From assembly GCF_019396345.1 (NCBI RefSeq), contig NZ_JAHKRM010000018.1, positions 1 through 64,000 on the forward strand: a stretch of 64,000 nucleotides of DNA. Reading direction: 5' to 3'. The stretch's first letter is position 1, and each line of letters opens with the position of its first letter. The DNA is from Nonomuraea guangzhouensis. Lineage in GTDB: Bacteria; Actinomycetota; Actinomycetes; Streptosporangiales; Streptosporangiaceae. The position numbers and the translations under genes were made by a program. Below, piece after piece: positions 1-8,104 of the stretch. Below the pieces are notes generated by a model that was not told the DNA's origin, ran no database searches, and saw only the letters and a program-made list of their open reading frames with translations.

Positions 1-77
1 GCCGACATGCCGACCAGCCGAGCTCGCTCGACTTCGGTCAGATGGATCTCCAACGCCAGCGGTCCCGAATGCGCCAT
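1..77 (-). CDS. Start of a possible IS630-type transposase, cut by the window edge
   Basis: Only the first 25 codons are visible, starting at an ATG at 77 and running off the left edge. The peptide contains LALEIHLTEVERARLVG, which resembles the 'LTxxERAxL' opening of the helix-turn-helix region of actinobacterial IS630-family transposases. No inverted repeat can be recognised at its start. The family call is a weak resemblance; it could be any small N-terminal fragment. Confidence 0.3.
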   Translation of the reverse strand, partial: MAHSGPLALEIHLTEVERARLVGMS

Positions 78-230
78 GCCCACAAGAATAGAAACTTATC
101 CGGCGAATTTCAGGCGCATGACACTAGCAACGCATCGCCGATAGGCAGACTCCGCCATGATCAAGCGTCGCGAGAACTTACTTGAACGCGACAACGCCCG
201 CTGGAGAGGTTTCGAGTGACGGTCAAACGA

Positions 231-265
231 TCAAAAGGCCAGATCCACAATCTTGGGATCTGGCC
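231..265 (-). terminator. Hairpin terminator for minus-strand transcription
   Basis: A perfect 10-bp inverted repeat, GGCCAGATCC at 237-246 and GGATCTGGCC at 256-265, encloses a 9-nt loop. On the minus strand it is followed directly by a run of four T (plus-strand AAAA at 233-236). It lies downstream of the integrase-tail-like sequence at 394-414 and shares the AAAGGCCAG motif with the hairpin at 560-604. Confidence 0.6.
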
Positions 266-510
266 ACTGAGCTGGAGAAACTATGTGGGACTCCCAGGTT
301 CAAGTGCGACAACGAGACCCGGCCTGCCACCACGCGTCATCGGGTGCCAACAGGCCGTTAATACGAGCGCGCCTGGTCAAATCGAGGTCAGATCTTGGAA
401 CCAGTTTGGGACCACACGCTATGCCCGCAGGGGGACAACCCGCAGGTCAGCGAACGCTGAGTTAAGTCGCGGGTGTTCCTTTGAGCTGCTAAAACACCTA
501 CTCCCACGTT
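266..510. other. Non-coding scar of a mobile element
   Basis: No convincing gene is seen here. The stretch contains a 21-bp segment at 394-414 that matches the last codons of the integrase remnant (649-669) at 19 of 21 positions and encodes the same tail on the minus strand (WSQTG here, WSRTG there). The rest looks like decayed DNA between two integrase 3' ends. Confidence 0.4.
394..414 (-). repeat. Second copy of integrase 3'-end sequence
   Basis: CTTGGAACCAGTTTGGGACC at 394 onward matches CTTGGGACCAGTTCGGGACC at 649 onward with two differences over 21 bp. In both places the minus strand reads through a Trp-Ser-x-Thr-Gly tail and stops. Each copy has a hairpin with the AAAGGCCAG motif just downstream, so the whole 3'-end module of an integrase seems to be present twice. 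Confidence 0.5.
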
Positions 511-552
511 CTGGGGGTCAAGGGGTCGCAGGTTCAAATCCTGTCGTCCCGA
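511..552 (+). tRNA. 3' half of a tRNA-Pro(GGG) gene: attachment-site remnant
   Basis: The sequence runs from the anticodon loop (CTGGGGG at 511-517) through the variable loop, a T arm with GCAGG / TTCAAAT / CCTGT, and an acceptor strand CGTCCCG with discriminator A. No matching 5' half (acceptor CGGGACG, D arm) is found upstream, so this is not a working tRNA gene. A 3' tRNA half beside an integrase gene is the classic product of site-specific integration. The isotype rests on the loop sequence and on memory of actinobacterial tRNA-Pro genes. Confidence 0.7.
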
Positions 553-559
553 CGGTTGG

Positions 560-604
560 AAAGGCCAGTTGATCTGGGCAAAAGCCCAGGTAGGCTGGCC
601 TTTT
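560..604. terminator. Two-tier hairpin terminator beside the att site
   Basis: AAAGGCCAG (560-568) pairs with CTGGCCTTT (595-603) and an inner stem TGGGC/GCCCA closes on AAAA. T runs follow the stem on the plus strand (TTTT at 601-604) and a shorter one on the minus strand. It can terminate the integrase remnant arriving from the right and any tRNA transcript arriving from the left. Confidence 0.65.
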
Positions 605-633
605 ATCATGATCGATCGATGGCGACCGATCGG

Positions 634-906
634 CTAGATCACCTTCAGCTTGGGACCAGTTCGGGACCAGCTCGCTGATAGGTGGGCACTCAGCGCACTC
701 CCGGCAGCGGCAAGGGAAGCGTTATCTGGGTGCAGGTAGCGCTGGGTCGTGCTCAGCGAACCATGGCCGGCGATCTTCCTGAGGACGTGGATCGGGACTC
801 CGGCGTCGGTCATCCACGTCAGGCCAGTGTGGCGGAGATCGTGGCGGCGAAGGTGCTCATAACCGAGGCTGGCCACGACCTCGTCCCTATGCGTGGCATC
901 TCTGAA
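634..906 (-). pseudogene. C-terminal remnant of a phage/AICE-type tyrosine integrase
   Basis: About 90 residues of a tyrosine recombinase catalytic domain remain. Visible motifs are the HDLRHT box, the following AGHGS histidine and the nucleophile region TTQRYLHPD with its tyrosine, then a basic tail ending in TGPKLKVI. The N-terminal arm-binding and core-binding domains and the first catalytic arginine are missing; upstream of about 906 the open frame no longer resembles an integrase. The 3' end lies about 80 bp from the tRNA-Pro fragment, as expected when an element integrates at a tRNA and keeps int next to att. It is probably a dead relic of an excised or deleted element. Confidence 0.75.
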
Positions 907-983
907 AGACCGTGGCGATGGCAAGGCCGGTTCAGATTGCTGGGGAAGCCCCGACCTGCATGAGCGCGTAGAGCGGGGAAGGC

Positions 984-1130
984 TCATAGGGCCATCAGGC
1001 CGGCGAGGATGAAGACAAGGCGCCTCGGCTGTATTCGGGTGCTCTGGTAGCCCATCACCAGCAGTTCGTCCACCACGTACGAGATCGTGAACGTGTTGAT
1101 CAGGTAGTAGCCGCCGATGCTCAGCTCCAC
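984..1130 (-). CDS. Small hypothetical ORF, 48 residues
   Basis: A GTG at 1130 opens a 48-codon frame that ends with TGA at 984-986. The product has a hydrophobic first half (IGGYYLINTFTISYVV) and a basic QPRR stretch before a second hydrophobic run. I do not recognise it. It lies inside the degraded integrated element on the same strand as the integrase remnant, so it could be the tail of a larger deleted membrane protein rather than a real short gene. Confidence 0.25.
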   Translation of the reverse strand: MELSIGGYYLINTFTISYVVDELLVMGYQSTRIQPRRLVFILAGLMAL

Positions 1131-1392
1131 CCGGGATCACCGCAGCGGGCGGGTCGGTCCGCCAGCTCCTGGGACGGTTCGATGAGCAGTGGCTTGAGGT
1201 CACGGCAAGGATCGTGCCGGTGGCCTCGATCAACCACTCCGAGCCCGCCGTCTCGGGCTACGCCCACATCCAGCCATCCGCCCACGTACCGGCTGACCAG
1301 TGTGACGTGCTTCCTCCGGGATGGCCGAACCGGCCCGGAAAATGATCGGACTGTGCAGGGAACCGAAAGGGCGGAATGGACACTAGACGGCC

Positions 1393-2010
1393 ATGACCCT
1401 CGAATCCCCTTCGGACACGGAGTTGTGGAGCCGTGCGCGGGACGGCGACGAGCGCGCCTTTGGTGAGCTCTTCGACCGGCATTCGCGTACCGTCTACAAC
1501 TACTGTTTCCGGCGAACGGCGGACTGGTCGGTGGCCGAGGACCTGACCTCCGTGGTGTTCATGGAGACCTGGCGACGGCGGGGACAGGTGCGGCTGAGCA
1601 TGGACTCGCTGCTGCCCTGGCTCTACGGAGTCGCCACCAACGTTCTCCACAACCACCGCCGCAGCCTGCGTCGGCACCGGGCCGCCCTGGAGCGCGTACG
1701 CGCACTACCGGCGGCTCCCAACGACGCGGCGGCCGCCGCAGCCCGCCTCGAGGCAGAACGCGAGATGTGGGCAGTGCTCGATTCGCTCAAGAAGCTGTCG
1801 CGCAGGGATCAGGAGATCCTCGCGCTGTGCGTCTGGGAGGGGCTCGGGTACGCCGAGGCCGCCGCGGCGCTCGGCATCCCGGTCGGCACGGTGCGGTCGC
1901 GGCTGGCCAGGGCTCGGCAACGGCTCAGGCAGGACACGGAACCGGACCAGGCGGACGGACATAGGAGGGGCGAGCTGCCCACGACACTCTTCACGGAGGA
2001 ACCCTCATGA
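1393..2010 (+). CDS. ECF-subfamily RNA polymerase sigma factor
   Basis: The 205-residue product has the two-domain layout of ECF sigma factors. Region 2 lies at about residues 10-75 (LFDRHSRTVYNYCFRRTADW, then VAEDLTSVVFMETWRRR) for core binding and -10 recognition. Region 4 lies at about 130-180 (LSRRDQEILAL, then GYAEAAAALGIPVGTVRSRLARAR), a helix-turn-helix for the -35 element. The stop overlaps the start of the next gene by 4 bp (ATGA), so the two are translationally coupled. That partner has the size and single membrane segment of CU044_5270 proteins, which commonly follow such sigma factors in actinomycetes. The inducing signal cannot be read from the sequence. Confidence 0.92.
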   Translation: MTLESPSDTELWSRARDGDERAFGELFDRHSRTVYNYCFRRTADWSVAEDLTSVVFMETWRRRGQVRLSMDSLLPWLYGVATNVLHNHRRSLRRHRAALERVRALPAAPNDAAAAAARLEAEREMWAVLDSLKKLSRRDQEILALCVWEGLGYAEAAAALGIPVGTVRSRLARARQRLRQDTEPDQADGHRRGELPTTLFTEEPS

Positions 2011-3032
2011 TCGACCAGAAGCCTCCCATGCCCCCGGCCCGGCAGGACATGCCCGCGGACCGTTACGCGGTCCGGCGTGCCGCGCTCCTGACCGAGATGA
2101 CCGCTCGCGACCGCGTTCCGGGGCGCCGCCGCCTGGCGTTCGCCGGCCTCGCCACGGCGGCCCTGGCCGGTGCCGCGGCCGTGGCCCTGATCGCCGTGCC
2201 GGACGCCGGCGACGGCGGTAGTGGTGGGCCGACGGCGGTCAAGGTCGTGCCGGTGAGCGCCGTCCAGGTCCTCGACCATGCTGCGGCGAGGGCGGACCAG
2301 GCCGCCGAGCCGCGCCCCGACCAGTACGTCTACACCGAGGCCGAGGAACGGGGCCTGAACCTGGGCGATGTGATCCGCTCGAAGTCCTGGCGGTCGGTCA
2401 GCGGTGAGCGGGTCGGCCTGTCCGTCGACTCCGGTGATAAGGAGCGGTCCTGGATCTGCGAGGCCGTCGAGCCGAAACAGGCGACCGAGATCGATCCGGC
2501 CAAGGTGCCCGGCGACTGCCAGAACGGACCCTTCTACCGGCGTGACCTGCCCGAGGATGCGCAGGCCATGCGCGCGTGGCTCTACGAGCACAGCCCTACG
2601 AGCAATCCGCCCGATGTGCGGGCCTTCAGCTACGTCCACGAGATCGTCTCCGGGTCCGGACTGACGCCCGCGGCGCAGGCGGCCATCTTCAAGGCAGCCA
2701 GCACGATACCCGGCGTGACGGTGTCCGACGAGAGCACAGAGAGCATCGCAGTGGGGCAGACCTGGCGCAACGTCCGCCATGAGCTGCTGTTCGAACCCGG
2801 GACCTACCGCTTCCTCGGGACCCGCCAGGTCGTCGACCACGACCGTTCGTTCCAACCGGAGGGCGGCAAACCGGATACCGATCCCGGAGCCGACAACGTG
2901 GACGCGAAGGGGATGCCCCGGAACTCAGCCTTCGCCGACGACAAGCAGGGCACCGTCATTGGTCAGTGGATGATCGTCAGCCAGCAGGTCGTGGACACGA
3001 TCCCGGCCGAGTACTTCAACCGCGCCTCCTGA
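2007..3032 (+). CDS. CU044_5270 family membrane-anchored protein, sigma-factor partner
   Basis: The 341-residue product has a short Arg-rich cytoplasmic N-terminus, one membrane helix at about residues 44-65 (LAFAGLATAALAGAAAVALI) and a large extracytoplasmic domain. It fits the CU044_5270 family found after ECF sigma genes in Streptosporangiales-type genomes; its biochemical role is not established. It starts at the ATGA overlap with the sigma gene, with GGAGGA six bases upstream. A role in sensing or anti-sigma control is inferred from position only; no zinc-binding HxxxCxxC anti-sigma motif is visible. Confidence 0.75.
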   Translation: MIDQKPPMPPARQDMPADRYAVRRAALLTEMTARDRVPGRRRLAFAGLATAALAGAAAVALIAVPDAGDGGSGGPTAVKVVPVSAVQVLDHAAARADQAAEPRPDQYVYTEAEERGLNLGDVIRSKSWRSVSGERVGLSVDSGDKERSWICEAVEPKQATEIDPAKVPGDCQNGPFYRRDLPEDAQAMRAWLYEHSPTSNPPDVRAFSYVHEIVSGSGLTPAAQAAIFKAASTIPGVTVSDESTESIAVGQTWRNVRHELLFEPGTYRFLGTRQVVDHDRSFQPEGGKPDTDPGADNVDAKGMPRNSAFADDKQGTVIGQWMIVSQQVVDTIPAEYFNRAS

Positions 3033-3042
3033 CGCCGCCGTG

Positions 3043-3089
3043 CTTCGCCGCGCTTCGTCGTCCTCGTCCTCGCGGCGAGGGCGGCGAAG
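3043..3089 (+). terminator. Possible hairpin after the sigma factor operon
   Basis: CTTCGCCGC at 3043-3051 is exactly repeated in inverse as GCGGCGAAG at 3081-3089, with a GC-rich loop that can pair further. No T run follows, so it is a hairpin of uncertain function at the end of the operon. The rest of 3090-3285 shows no gene or signal that I can support. Confidence 0.35.
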
Positions 3090-3285
3090 ACGGACCCGAG
3101 ATTCAGGTGCAGTTCGCCGGCGAACGAATGCCACAAGTTGGCGCGCCAGGCGATTCTGGGTGGAGGCCACGGCCGGCTGCACTGTCGGTGAGCTGGGCGA
3201 ACCGGTTCAGCGTGCGTTTCCGTTCCTCCACGCTCTGAGGCCGGACCGCCCGCCGTTTGAGGCGAGGGCGCCCCCGGTGCCCACG

Positions 3286-4452
3286 TCAAGAACTGGTTGG
3301 GGTGTCGTGCAAATGCGTTGCGGCTGGAACGACACAGGTGGTCATTCCGTTCAAGGTGAGCCTGAGCGTTGGGGAGATGGTGCCGCCGAAGCCGGCCCGT
3401 GCCTGCGCGGCTTCCACGTATCGGAGGTCAATGCCCTGGTGGGAGCGGTAGTTGGCGAAGCTGACCACGTGGAGGTCTGGCAGGACCAGCCAGGCGTAGG
3501 CCTGGTCGGGTTCGAGGGCGGGGTTTTGGAGCACGAGCCCGGATCCGTTGAGCGGTTCGTACGGTCCGGTCAGGGTGGGTGCGGCGAAGCCGTACAGCCC
3601 GGTGGGCGCACGGCCGGCTGGCTGGAAGGTGTGGCGCTGGGTGCAGAAGAAGAGGTAGTACCGGGAGTCGTGGACGATGACGTGCGGTCGTTCGAGCTCG
3701 TGGTTGATGCCTTCGGCGACAAGCAGCGGCGGGAGCAGTGACCAGGCGTCGCCCCGTGGCTCGGCGAGAGCGATCGCGCCGGTGAAGCCATCCATCCAGG
3801 CAGTGGATGCGGCGACGAGCAGATAGTCGCGCCCGTCAGCCGGATCCCGGAACCAGCCGGGATCGCGGAAGGCCCTGATACGGCCTGGTGCTCCGTCGAC
3901 CTCGTCGGCCGGCAGGTACATCCTGCCGTCGGAGCGCAGGACCTCTCGATGTTCGGCGTCTTGTTGCAGCAGGATCCGGCCGCTGTCGTCGGCGATCAGG
4001 ATGGGGTGGGTCTCGATGACGCTCTGCCGATACGTCGGGTGTGCTTCGCCACGCCGTCCGGCAGCCGTGTAGAACACCGACACGGTGCCGTCGGACCGGC
4101 GGACCGCCGATCCTGACCATTCGCGGCTGCCGGGCGAGGCGCCGTCGGCGAAGGCGTTGCCCAGGTCCTTCCACTCCTCACCGTTCTTACCGAGCAGGCG
4201 GATCCGGGCCTGATCATGGCGCTCCTCGGGGTGCCCGACGGCGGGCGCCGACAGGGCCATCCATAGCTCGTAGCCGCCGGCCACGCTCGTCGAGCCGTCC
4301 TCCTCCTGGACCGGCCACAGGTCCCAAAGGTCGTGGTCCGGCAGGGTGCGCGGCTCGGCTGCGGGGTCGATGACGGGGGCTGTGGTCACGCCGGTCTCGG
4401 CGAGCAGGTCGAGGTGCCGGCGGGTCCAGCGCGCCGGTCGGCTACCGCTCAC
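3286..4452 (-). CDS. GH68 family fructan-active enzyme (levansucrase/invertase type)
   Basis: The 388-residue protein has the GH68 five-bladed propeller motifs. The nucleophile is in LWDLWPVQ (Asp44), then REWSGSA at 110-116, the stabiliser in FRDPGWFRDP, and the acid/base in GINHELERPHVI, followed by ANYRSHQG. GH68 enzymes cleave sucrose and transfer or hydrolyse the fructosyl unit. I start at the GTG at 4452 because it has GGCAGGG upstream and sits just before the family's usual WTRxHL opening; the frame stays open further up but is unlike the family. No signal peptide is visible from this start, so the enzyme may be intracellular. Its neighbours are a sugar ABC importer and a fructokinase relic, which suggests catabolic use of sucrose or fructo-oligosaccharide. 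Confidence 0.85.
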   Translation of the reverse strand: MSGSRPARWTRRHLDLLAETGVTTAPVIDPAAEPRTLPDHDLWDLWPVQEEDGSTSVAGGYELWMALSAPAVGHPEERHDQARIRLLGKNGEEWKDLGNAFADGASPGSREWSGSAVRRSDGTVSVFYTAAGRRGEAHPTYRQSVIETHPILIADDSGRILLQQDAEHREVLRSDGRMYLPADEVDGAPGRIRAFRDPGWFRDPADGRDYLLVAASTAWMDGFTGAIALAEPRGDAWSLLPPLLVAEGINHELERPHVIVHDSRYYLFFCTQRHTFQPAGRAPTGLYGFAAPTLTGPYEPLNGSGLVLQNPALEPDQAYAWLVLPDLHVVSFANYRSHQGIDLRYVEAAQARAGFGGTISPTLRLTLNGMTTCVVPAATHLHDTPTSS

Positions 4453-4568
4453 GCGGCACCCTGCCGGCGGCGGTGACCACCGGCTCGTTGCGGAAGCATG
4501 CCGGATCCGCTCGCCGCTCCCCGCGCGGCCCCTGGACGTCCTCGTGGGACCATGGATGACCTCGTCTT

Positions 4569-4834
4569 TCAGTCGTGAGATGTGATGGAGTCGGCCAGGC
4601 CTCTTGGTCGGACAAGGGCGAGGCAGTGCATGCCGAGCTCGATGGTCCCGGCGATTCCGGAGTGGTCGCCGAGTGATGGGCTGACCACGTACTCGTCCAT
4701 GAGGGCGAAATCGGTCAGCGCCGATGTCGGCGCATAGCCAGCGGCGCGCGCCCGGATCCGGGCCATGAGCCCGGCGCACTTGGCGACGCCCCGCCCGCCT
4801 CGATCCCGCCGTAGAGCGGCGGCGTCGCGCTCAT
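4569..4834 (-). pseudogene. Collapsed ROK-family fructokinase
   Basis: The gene starts five bases after the permease stop with the typical opening PPLYGGIEAGG, the sugar kinase phosphate loop start. Within about 15 codons the frame shifts and the sequence jumps to the kinase C-terminus (YVVSPSLGDHSGIAGTIELG, where intact kinases read VPPGLGDRSGVLGA). Roughly 200 residues, including the catalytic Asp and the zinc site, have been lost by internal deletion. The remnant sits where a working fructokinase would complete the GH68 and importer locus, so fructose phosphorylation must be done by another enzyme. Confidence 0.75.
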
Positions 4835-4839
4835 CGCCG

Positions 4840-5664
4840 TCAGCCTTTCAGGGAGCCCTGGAGCAGGGCCTTGACGAAGTGGCGCTGGAAGATGAGGAAG
4901 ATCACGAGCGTGGGTGTCAGGATCAGCAGCGATCCGGCGCACAGCAGCGGGATGTCGGTGCCCCACTGGCCTTGGAAGGCTCCCAGGGCGCCGGACATGG
5001 TGCGCTTGGTGGGGTCGTCGACCAGGACGATGGCCAGCAGGAACTGGTTCCAGGTCCACAGGAACAGCAGGATGCCCAGGGACGAGATCGCCGGCATGGC
5101 CAGGGGGACGTGGATGCGCCGGAACAGCTGCCACACGTTGGCGCCGTCCATCCGTGCGCTTTCCGACAGCTCGCCGGGCATGTTGACGAAGTGGGCGCGC
5201 ATCCAGAAGACGCTGAATGGCATGAACAGGCCGATGAGCGGCAGAATGATGGCCCAGCGCGTGTTCAGCAGCCCCATGTCGCGGACCTGGTAGTACAGCG
5301 GCGTGATGATGCCCTCGAAGGGGAGGGTCAGGCCAAGCACGAACAGCAGGAAGATGACGCGGCCGCCGATCACGCGCAGGTGACCGATGGCGAAGCCGGC
5401 CATGGTGCCCAGCAGGATCGAGATCGGTACCACACCCAGCACGATGAGGACGCTGGACTTCAGCAGTTCGCCCATGTTCGCGGCCTTGAAGGCCCGCGGG
5501 AAGTTGCCCCACTGCGGGTCGTCGGGCCAGGCCAGTCCGGCCGGGTAGGTGCCCGAGGGGTGCAGGGCGGTGACGAACAGGCTGAGGAACGGCAGGAGCG
5601 TGACCGCCATCATGAGAATGAGCAGCAGTCGCCCGGTCCAGGCCTCCCGCCCTGCGATGATCAT
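4840..5664 (-). CDS. Carbohydrate ABC transporter permease (MalG-like)
   Basis: The 274-residue membrane protein has six predicted helices and the cytoplasmic EAA loop in the form ESARMDGANVWQLFRRIHVPL, which docks with the ATPase. Its start overlaps the stop of the upstream permease by 4 bp (ATGA at 5661-5664), so I reject the longer in-frame extension. It is the second inner-membrane subunit of a CUT1-type sugar importer. No ATPase gene is present in the operon; such systems usually share an MsiK-like ATPase encoded elsewhere. Confidence 0.9.
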   Translation of the reverse strand: MIIAGREAWTGRLLLILMMAVTLLPFLSLFVTALHPSGTYPAGLAWPDDPQWGNFPRAFKAANMGELLKSSVLIVLGVVPISILLGTMAGFAIGHLRVIGGRVIFLLFVLGLTLPFEGIITPLYYQVRDMGLLNTRWAIILPLIGLFMPFSVFWMRAHFVNMPGELSESARMDGANVWQLFRRIHVPLAMPAISSLGILLFLWTWNQFLLAIVLVDDPTKRTMSGALGAFQGQWGTDIPLLCAGSLLILTPTLVIFLIFQRHFVKALLQGSLKG

Positions 5665-6590
5665 CGGTTGCCGTCCTTTGCGAACCACTGGATGGGAAGG
5701 GCGCAGGCGATCACGAGGACCATGAGCACCACGGCCAGGGCCGAGGCCAGGCCCACCTCGCGTTCGGAGAAGGCCAGGTAGAAGATCTGCAAGCCGGGAA
5801 CCATGGTCGTGTTGCCGGGGCCACCCTGGGTGGAGATGTAGATGATGTCGAAGCTGGCCAGGGCCGCGATCACGGTCACGGTGACGCAGACCGCGATCTC
5901 TTGGCGCAGGCTGGGCACCGTGATGGAGATGAACTCCCGCCACGCTCCGGCGCCGTCCAGCCGGGCGGCCTCATAGAGCGCCGGGTCTATCTTGCTCATG
6001 CCGGCCAGCAGCAGGAGCGTGCACAGGCCGAGCAGCACCCATGCGCCGATCATGCCGACCGCCGGCAGAGCGGTGGCGAAGTCGCCCAGCCAGGCCCGGG
6101 TCACCCCGCCGAGGCCGATGAGCGAGAGCAGCTGGTTGATCACTCCGGTGGAGGCCAGTAGCCAGCTCCACGCGATGCCGGCCGCCACCAGCGGGATGAC
6201 CTGCGGCAGGAAGAGCACGGTCCGGGCTACGAGGGCAAGCCTGCTGACGGCGATCCGCCGGATCGTCGCGGCGATGGCCAAGCCCAGTACGACCGGAATC
6301 ACGCTGAAGAACACGATCAGCTGGAAGGCGTTGACCAGCGAGTCGGACAGGTCCGGGTCGGTGAAGACCTTGCCGTAGTTGGCCAGCCCCACCCAGGTGG
6401 AGGCGCCGATGCCGTTCCACTCGTACAGCGAGTACTGGAATGTCAGGGTGATCGGGCGCAGGACGAACACCGCGTAGAAGACGAGCGCCGGGGCGACGAA
6501 CAGCCAGCCGACCAGGCCGCGCGCGTCGCGCAGCCTGGTCGCGACCGGCCGCCGGTGCGCGGATCGGGAGCCGGCGGAGCGGGTCATCAA
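5661..6590 (-). CDS. Carbohydrate ABC transporter permease (MalF-like)
   Basis: The 309-residue product opens with a basic tail and a first helix (GWLFVAPALVFYAVFVLRPI), followed by helices typical of CUT1 permeases. The EAA loop reads YEAARLDGAGAWREFISITVP. It follows the binding-protein gene after 5 bp and overlaps the second permease by 4 bp, so the three are one operon. The likely cargo is sucrose or a fructo-oligosaccharide because of the downstream GH68 gene. Confidence 0.9.
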   Translation of the reverse strand: MMTRSAGSRSAHRRPVATRLRDARGLVGWLFVAPALVFYAVFVLRPITLTFQYSLYEWNGIGASTWVGLANYGKVFTDPDLSDSLVNAFQLIVFFSVIPVVLGLAIAATIRRIAVSRLALVARTVLFLPQVIPLVAAGIAWSWLLASTGVINQLLSLIGLGGVTRAWLGDFATALPAVGMIGAWVLLGLCTLLLLAGMSKIDPALYEAARLDGAGAWREFISITVPSLRQEIAVCVTVTVIAALASFDIIYISTQGGPGNTTMVPGLQIFYLAFSEREVGLASALAVVLMVLVIACALPIQWFAKDGNR

Positions 6591-6595
6591 CTGCC

Positions 6596-7957
6596 TCAGT
6601 TCCCTTCGAGCTGGTCGGCGTAGTCGGCCTGGACCGTCTTCAGCAGCTCCTGCGGACTCTGCTGCCCGGCCACCAGCTTCTGCAGCTGCGGCGTCCAGCT
6701 CTTGGCGTAGATGGCGCCGGTGGCGTTGGCGATGAAGTCCATCGCGCCGTTGTCCTTGGCGATGTGCGCCCCGGCCGCCAGGGTGCTCGCGGTGACCTTG
6801 TCCGCTGCCACGGCCGGCATGTACGCATCAGCCGGTCCCATCGGACGCGATCCGCCGACCTCGACGCCGATCTCGCGGGCCCGCTTGTCGGTGGCGACCC
6901 AGTTGAGGAAGAAGGCGGCGCAGTCGGCGTTCTTGGCGTTCGCGGCGATCCCGAAAGTGAGGGGCGCCGACATGGCGGCGAGCTTGCCGCCCTGCTGCGC
7001 CGGCGGCATCAGCAGGAAGCCCACGTTGCCCGGCATCTGCTTGTCGAGGTTGCCCGACTCCCAATCGCCGTTGAACATGAACAGACCCTGGCCGTCGATG
7101 AAGCGGCTCATCATGGTCGCGTAGTCGAGCGCGTTGGCGTCCTTAGGGAAGTATCCTGCCTTGACCCATTTCTCCAGGTGCTGGGCGGCCTGCAGGTTCG
7201 ACGGGGTATCGATGGTGGCGCCGGGTTTTTGGAAGATCCAGTCGTTGACGGGCCCGGCAGGGCCGTAGGAGGCCATGAGGTTTTGCAGTGGGAACGCCAG
7301 GCCGCCGGTGGCGCCGCCGTTGAACTGCAGGATGGGCGTGATGCCCGCGCCCTTGGCCTTGGCCAGGGTCGCGTCGAGCTCCGCCAGCGTGCTGGGCGGC
7401 GTGGACATCCCGATCTGGGTGGCGAGCTTCTTGTTGTAGAAGACGCCGGTCATGCTGAAGTTGAGCCCCAGGGCGTACAGGGAGCCCTCACCGCGCGGCC
7501 GCCCGCCCGGACCCAGGCGCAGCTGCTCAAGCTGCGAGGCCGGCCACTTGTCCCAGCCGAACGCCGTCGCGTAACCGTCCAGGTTCTTCAGCAGGTTGTC
7601 CTTGACCAGCTCGGACACCTGGGGCAGGCGCATCAGGTCGGGCGGGTTGTCCGCCAGCACCCGCGGGGCGTTCTGCGTGATGACCGCGAACTGGTCCTCG
7701 CGGATATCCCAGGTGATGTTCGGGTGCTGCTTGGTGAACTCGGAGGTCAGCGCCTTGGGCAGCGGGAAGCCGGTCTCGAAGTAGCCGTTGAGCTTGATGG
7801 GCGCCGAGCCGCAGGTGGGCGCCGCGGACATCGACGACGTGCTGGTGGCCTGCGGCTGCGGACTGTTGCTGCCGGGAGCCGCGCAAGCGGCGGCCAGCGT
7901 CCCCATGGCGATCACAAGCGCGGCCCCGAACCTGCCGGTGCTGACGCGACGAGCCAT
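6596..7957 (-). CDS. Sugar-binding lipoprotein of the ABC importer
   Basis: The 453-residue extracellular solute-binding protein begins with a lipoprotein signal peptide ending in the lipobox LAAAC, then a Ser/Thr/Pro/Gln linker. The mature part has the periplasmic-binding fold pattern, including LKNLDGYATAFGWDKW and the aromatic-rich GLFMFNGDWESGNL segment. I choose the ATG at 7957, six bases after AGGAG; two upstream in-frame ATGs have worse spacing. First gene of a minus-strand operon whose promoter faces the LacI gene. Confidence 0.9.
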   Translation of the reverse strand: MARRVSTGRFGAALVIAMGTLAAACAAPGSNSPQPQATSTSSMSAAPTCGSAPIKLNGYFETGFPLPKALTSEFTKQHPNITWDIREDQFAVITQNAPRVLADNPPDLMRLPQVSELVKDNLLKNLDGYATAFGWDKWPASQLEQLRLGPGGRPRGEGSLYALGLNFSMTGVFYNKKLATQIGMSTPPSTLAELDATLAKAKGAGITPILQFNGGATGGLAFPLQNLMASYGPAGPVNDWIFQKPGATIDTPSNLQAAQHLEKWVKAGYFPKDANALDYATMMSRFIDGQGLFMFNGDWESGNLDKQMPGNVGFLLMPPAQQGGKLAAMSAPLTFGIAANAKNADCAAFFLNWVATDKRAREIGVEVGGSRPMGPADAYMPAVAADKVTASTLAAGAHIAKDNGAMDFIANATGAIYAKSWTPQLQKLVAGQQSPQELLKTVQADYADQLEGN

Positions 7958-8014
7958 GTGCATCTCCTCTGCTGCTTGGGACAATCGGCACCTGGCTGAT
8001 GTCCCGACTCCGTT

Positions 8015-8037
8015 GCTAAATCGGGTTAGCGCCCGAT
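8015..8037. promoter_or_regulatory. Nested palindromes, candidate LacI operator
   Basis: GCTAA (8015-8019) pairs with TTAGC (8026-8030), and the overlapping ATCGGG (8020-8025) pairs with CCCGAT (8032-8037), both with 6-bp spacers. The site lies between the divergent importer operon and the LacI gene, a normal place for a local LacI-type repressor to bind. No experimental support is implied. Confidence 0.45.
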
Positions 8038-8104
8038 AGTCTCACCATGCGCGTCGCACGATGTCAACCCCCCGTAACACACTCTTGACGATCGGAGATC
8101 TTGG

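Noticed and set aside
388..609. Minus-strand frame containing GRQDLNLRPLDPQ
   Set aside because: This is the well-known spurious translation of the strand opposite a tRNA 3' end; it covers the tRNA-Pro fragment and has no coding support.
4453..4779. Upstream in-frame extension of the GH68 gene
   Set aside because: Arg/Pro-rich, no signal peptide, overlaps the fructokinase remnant; GH68 similarity begins only after 4452.
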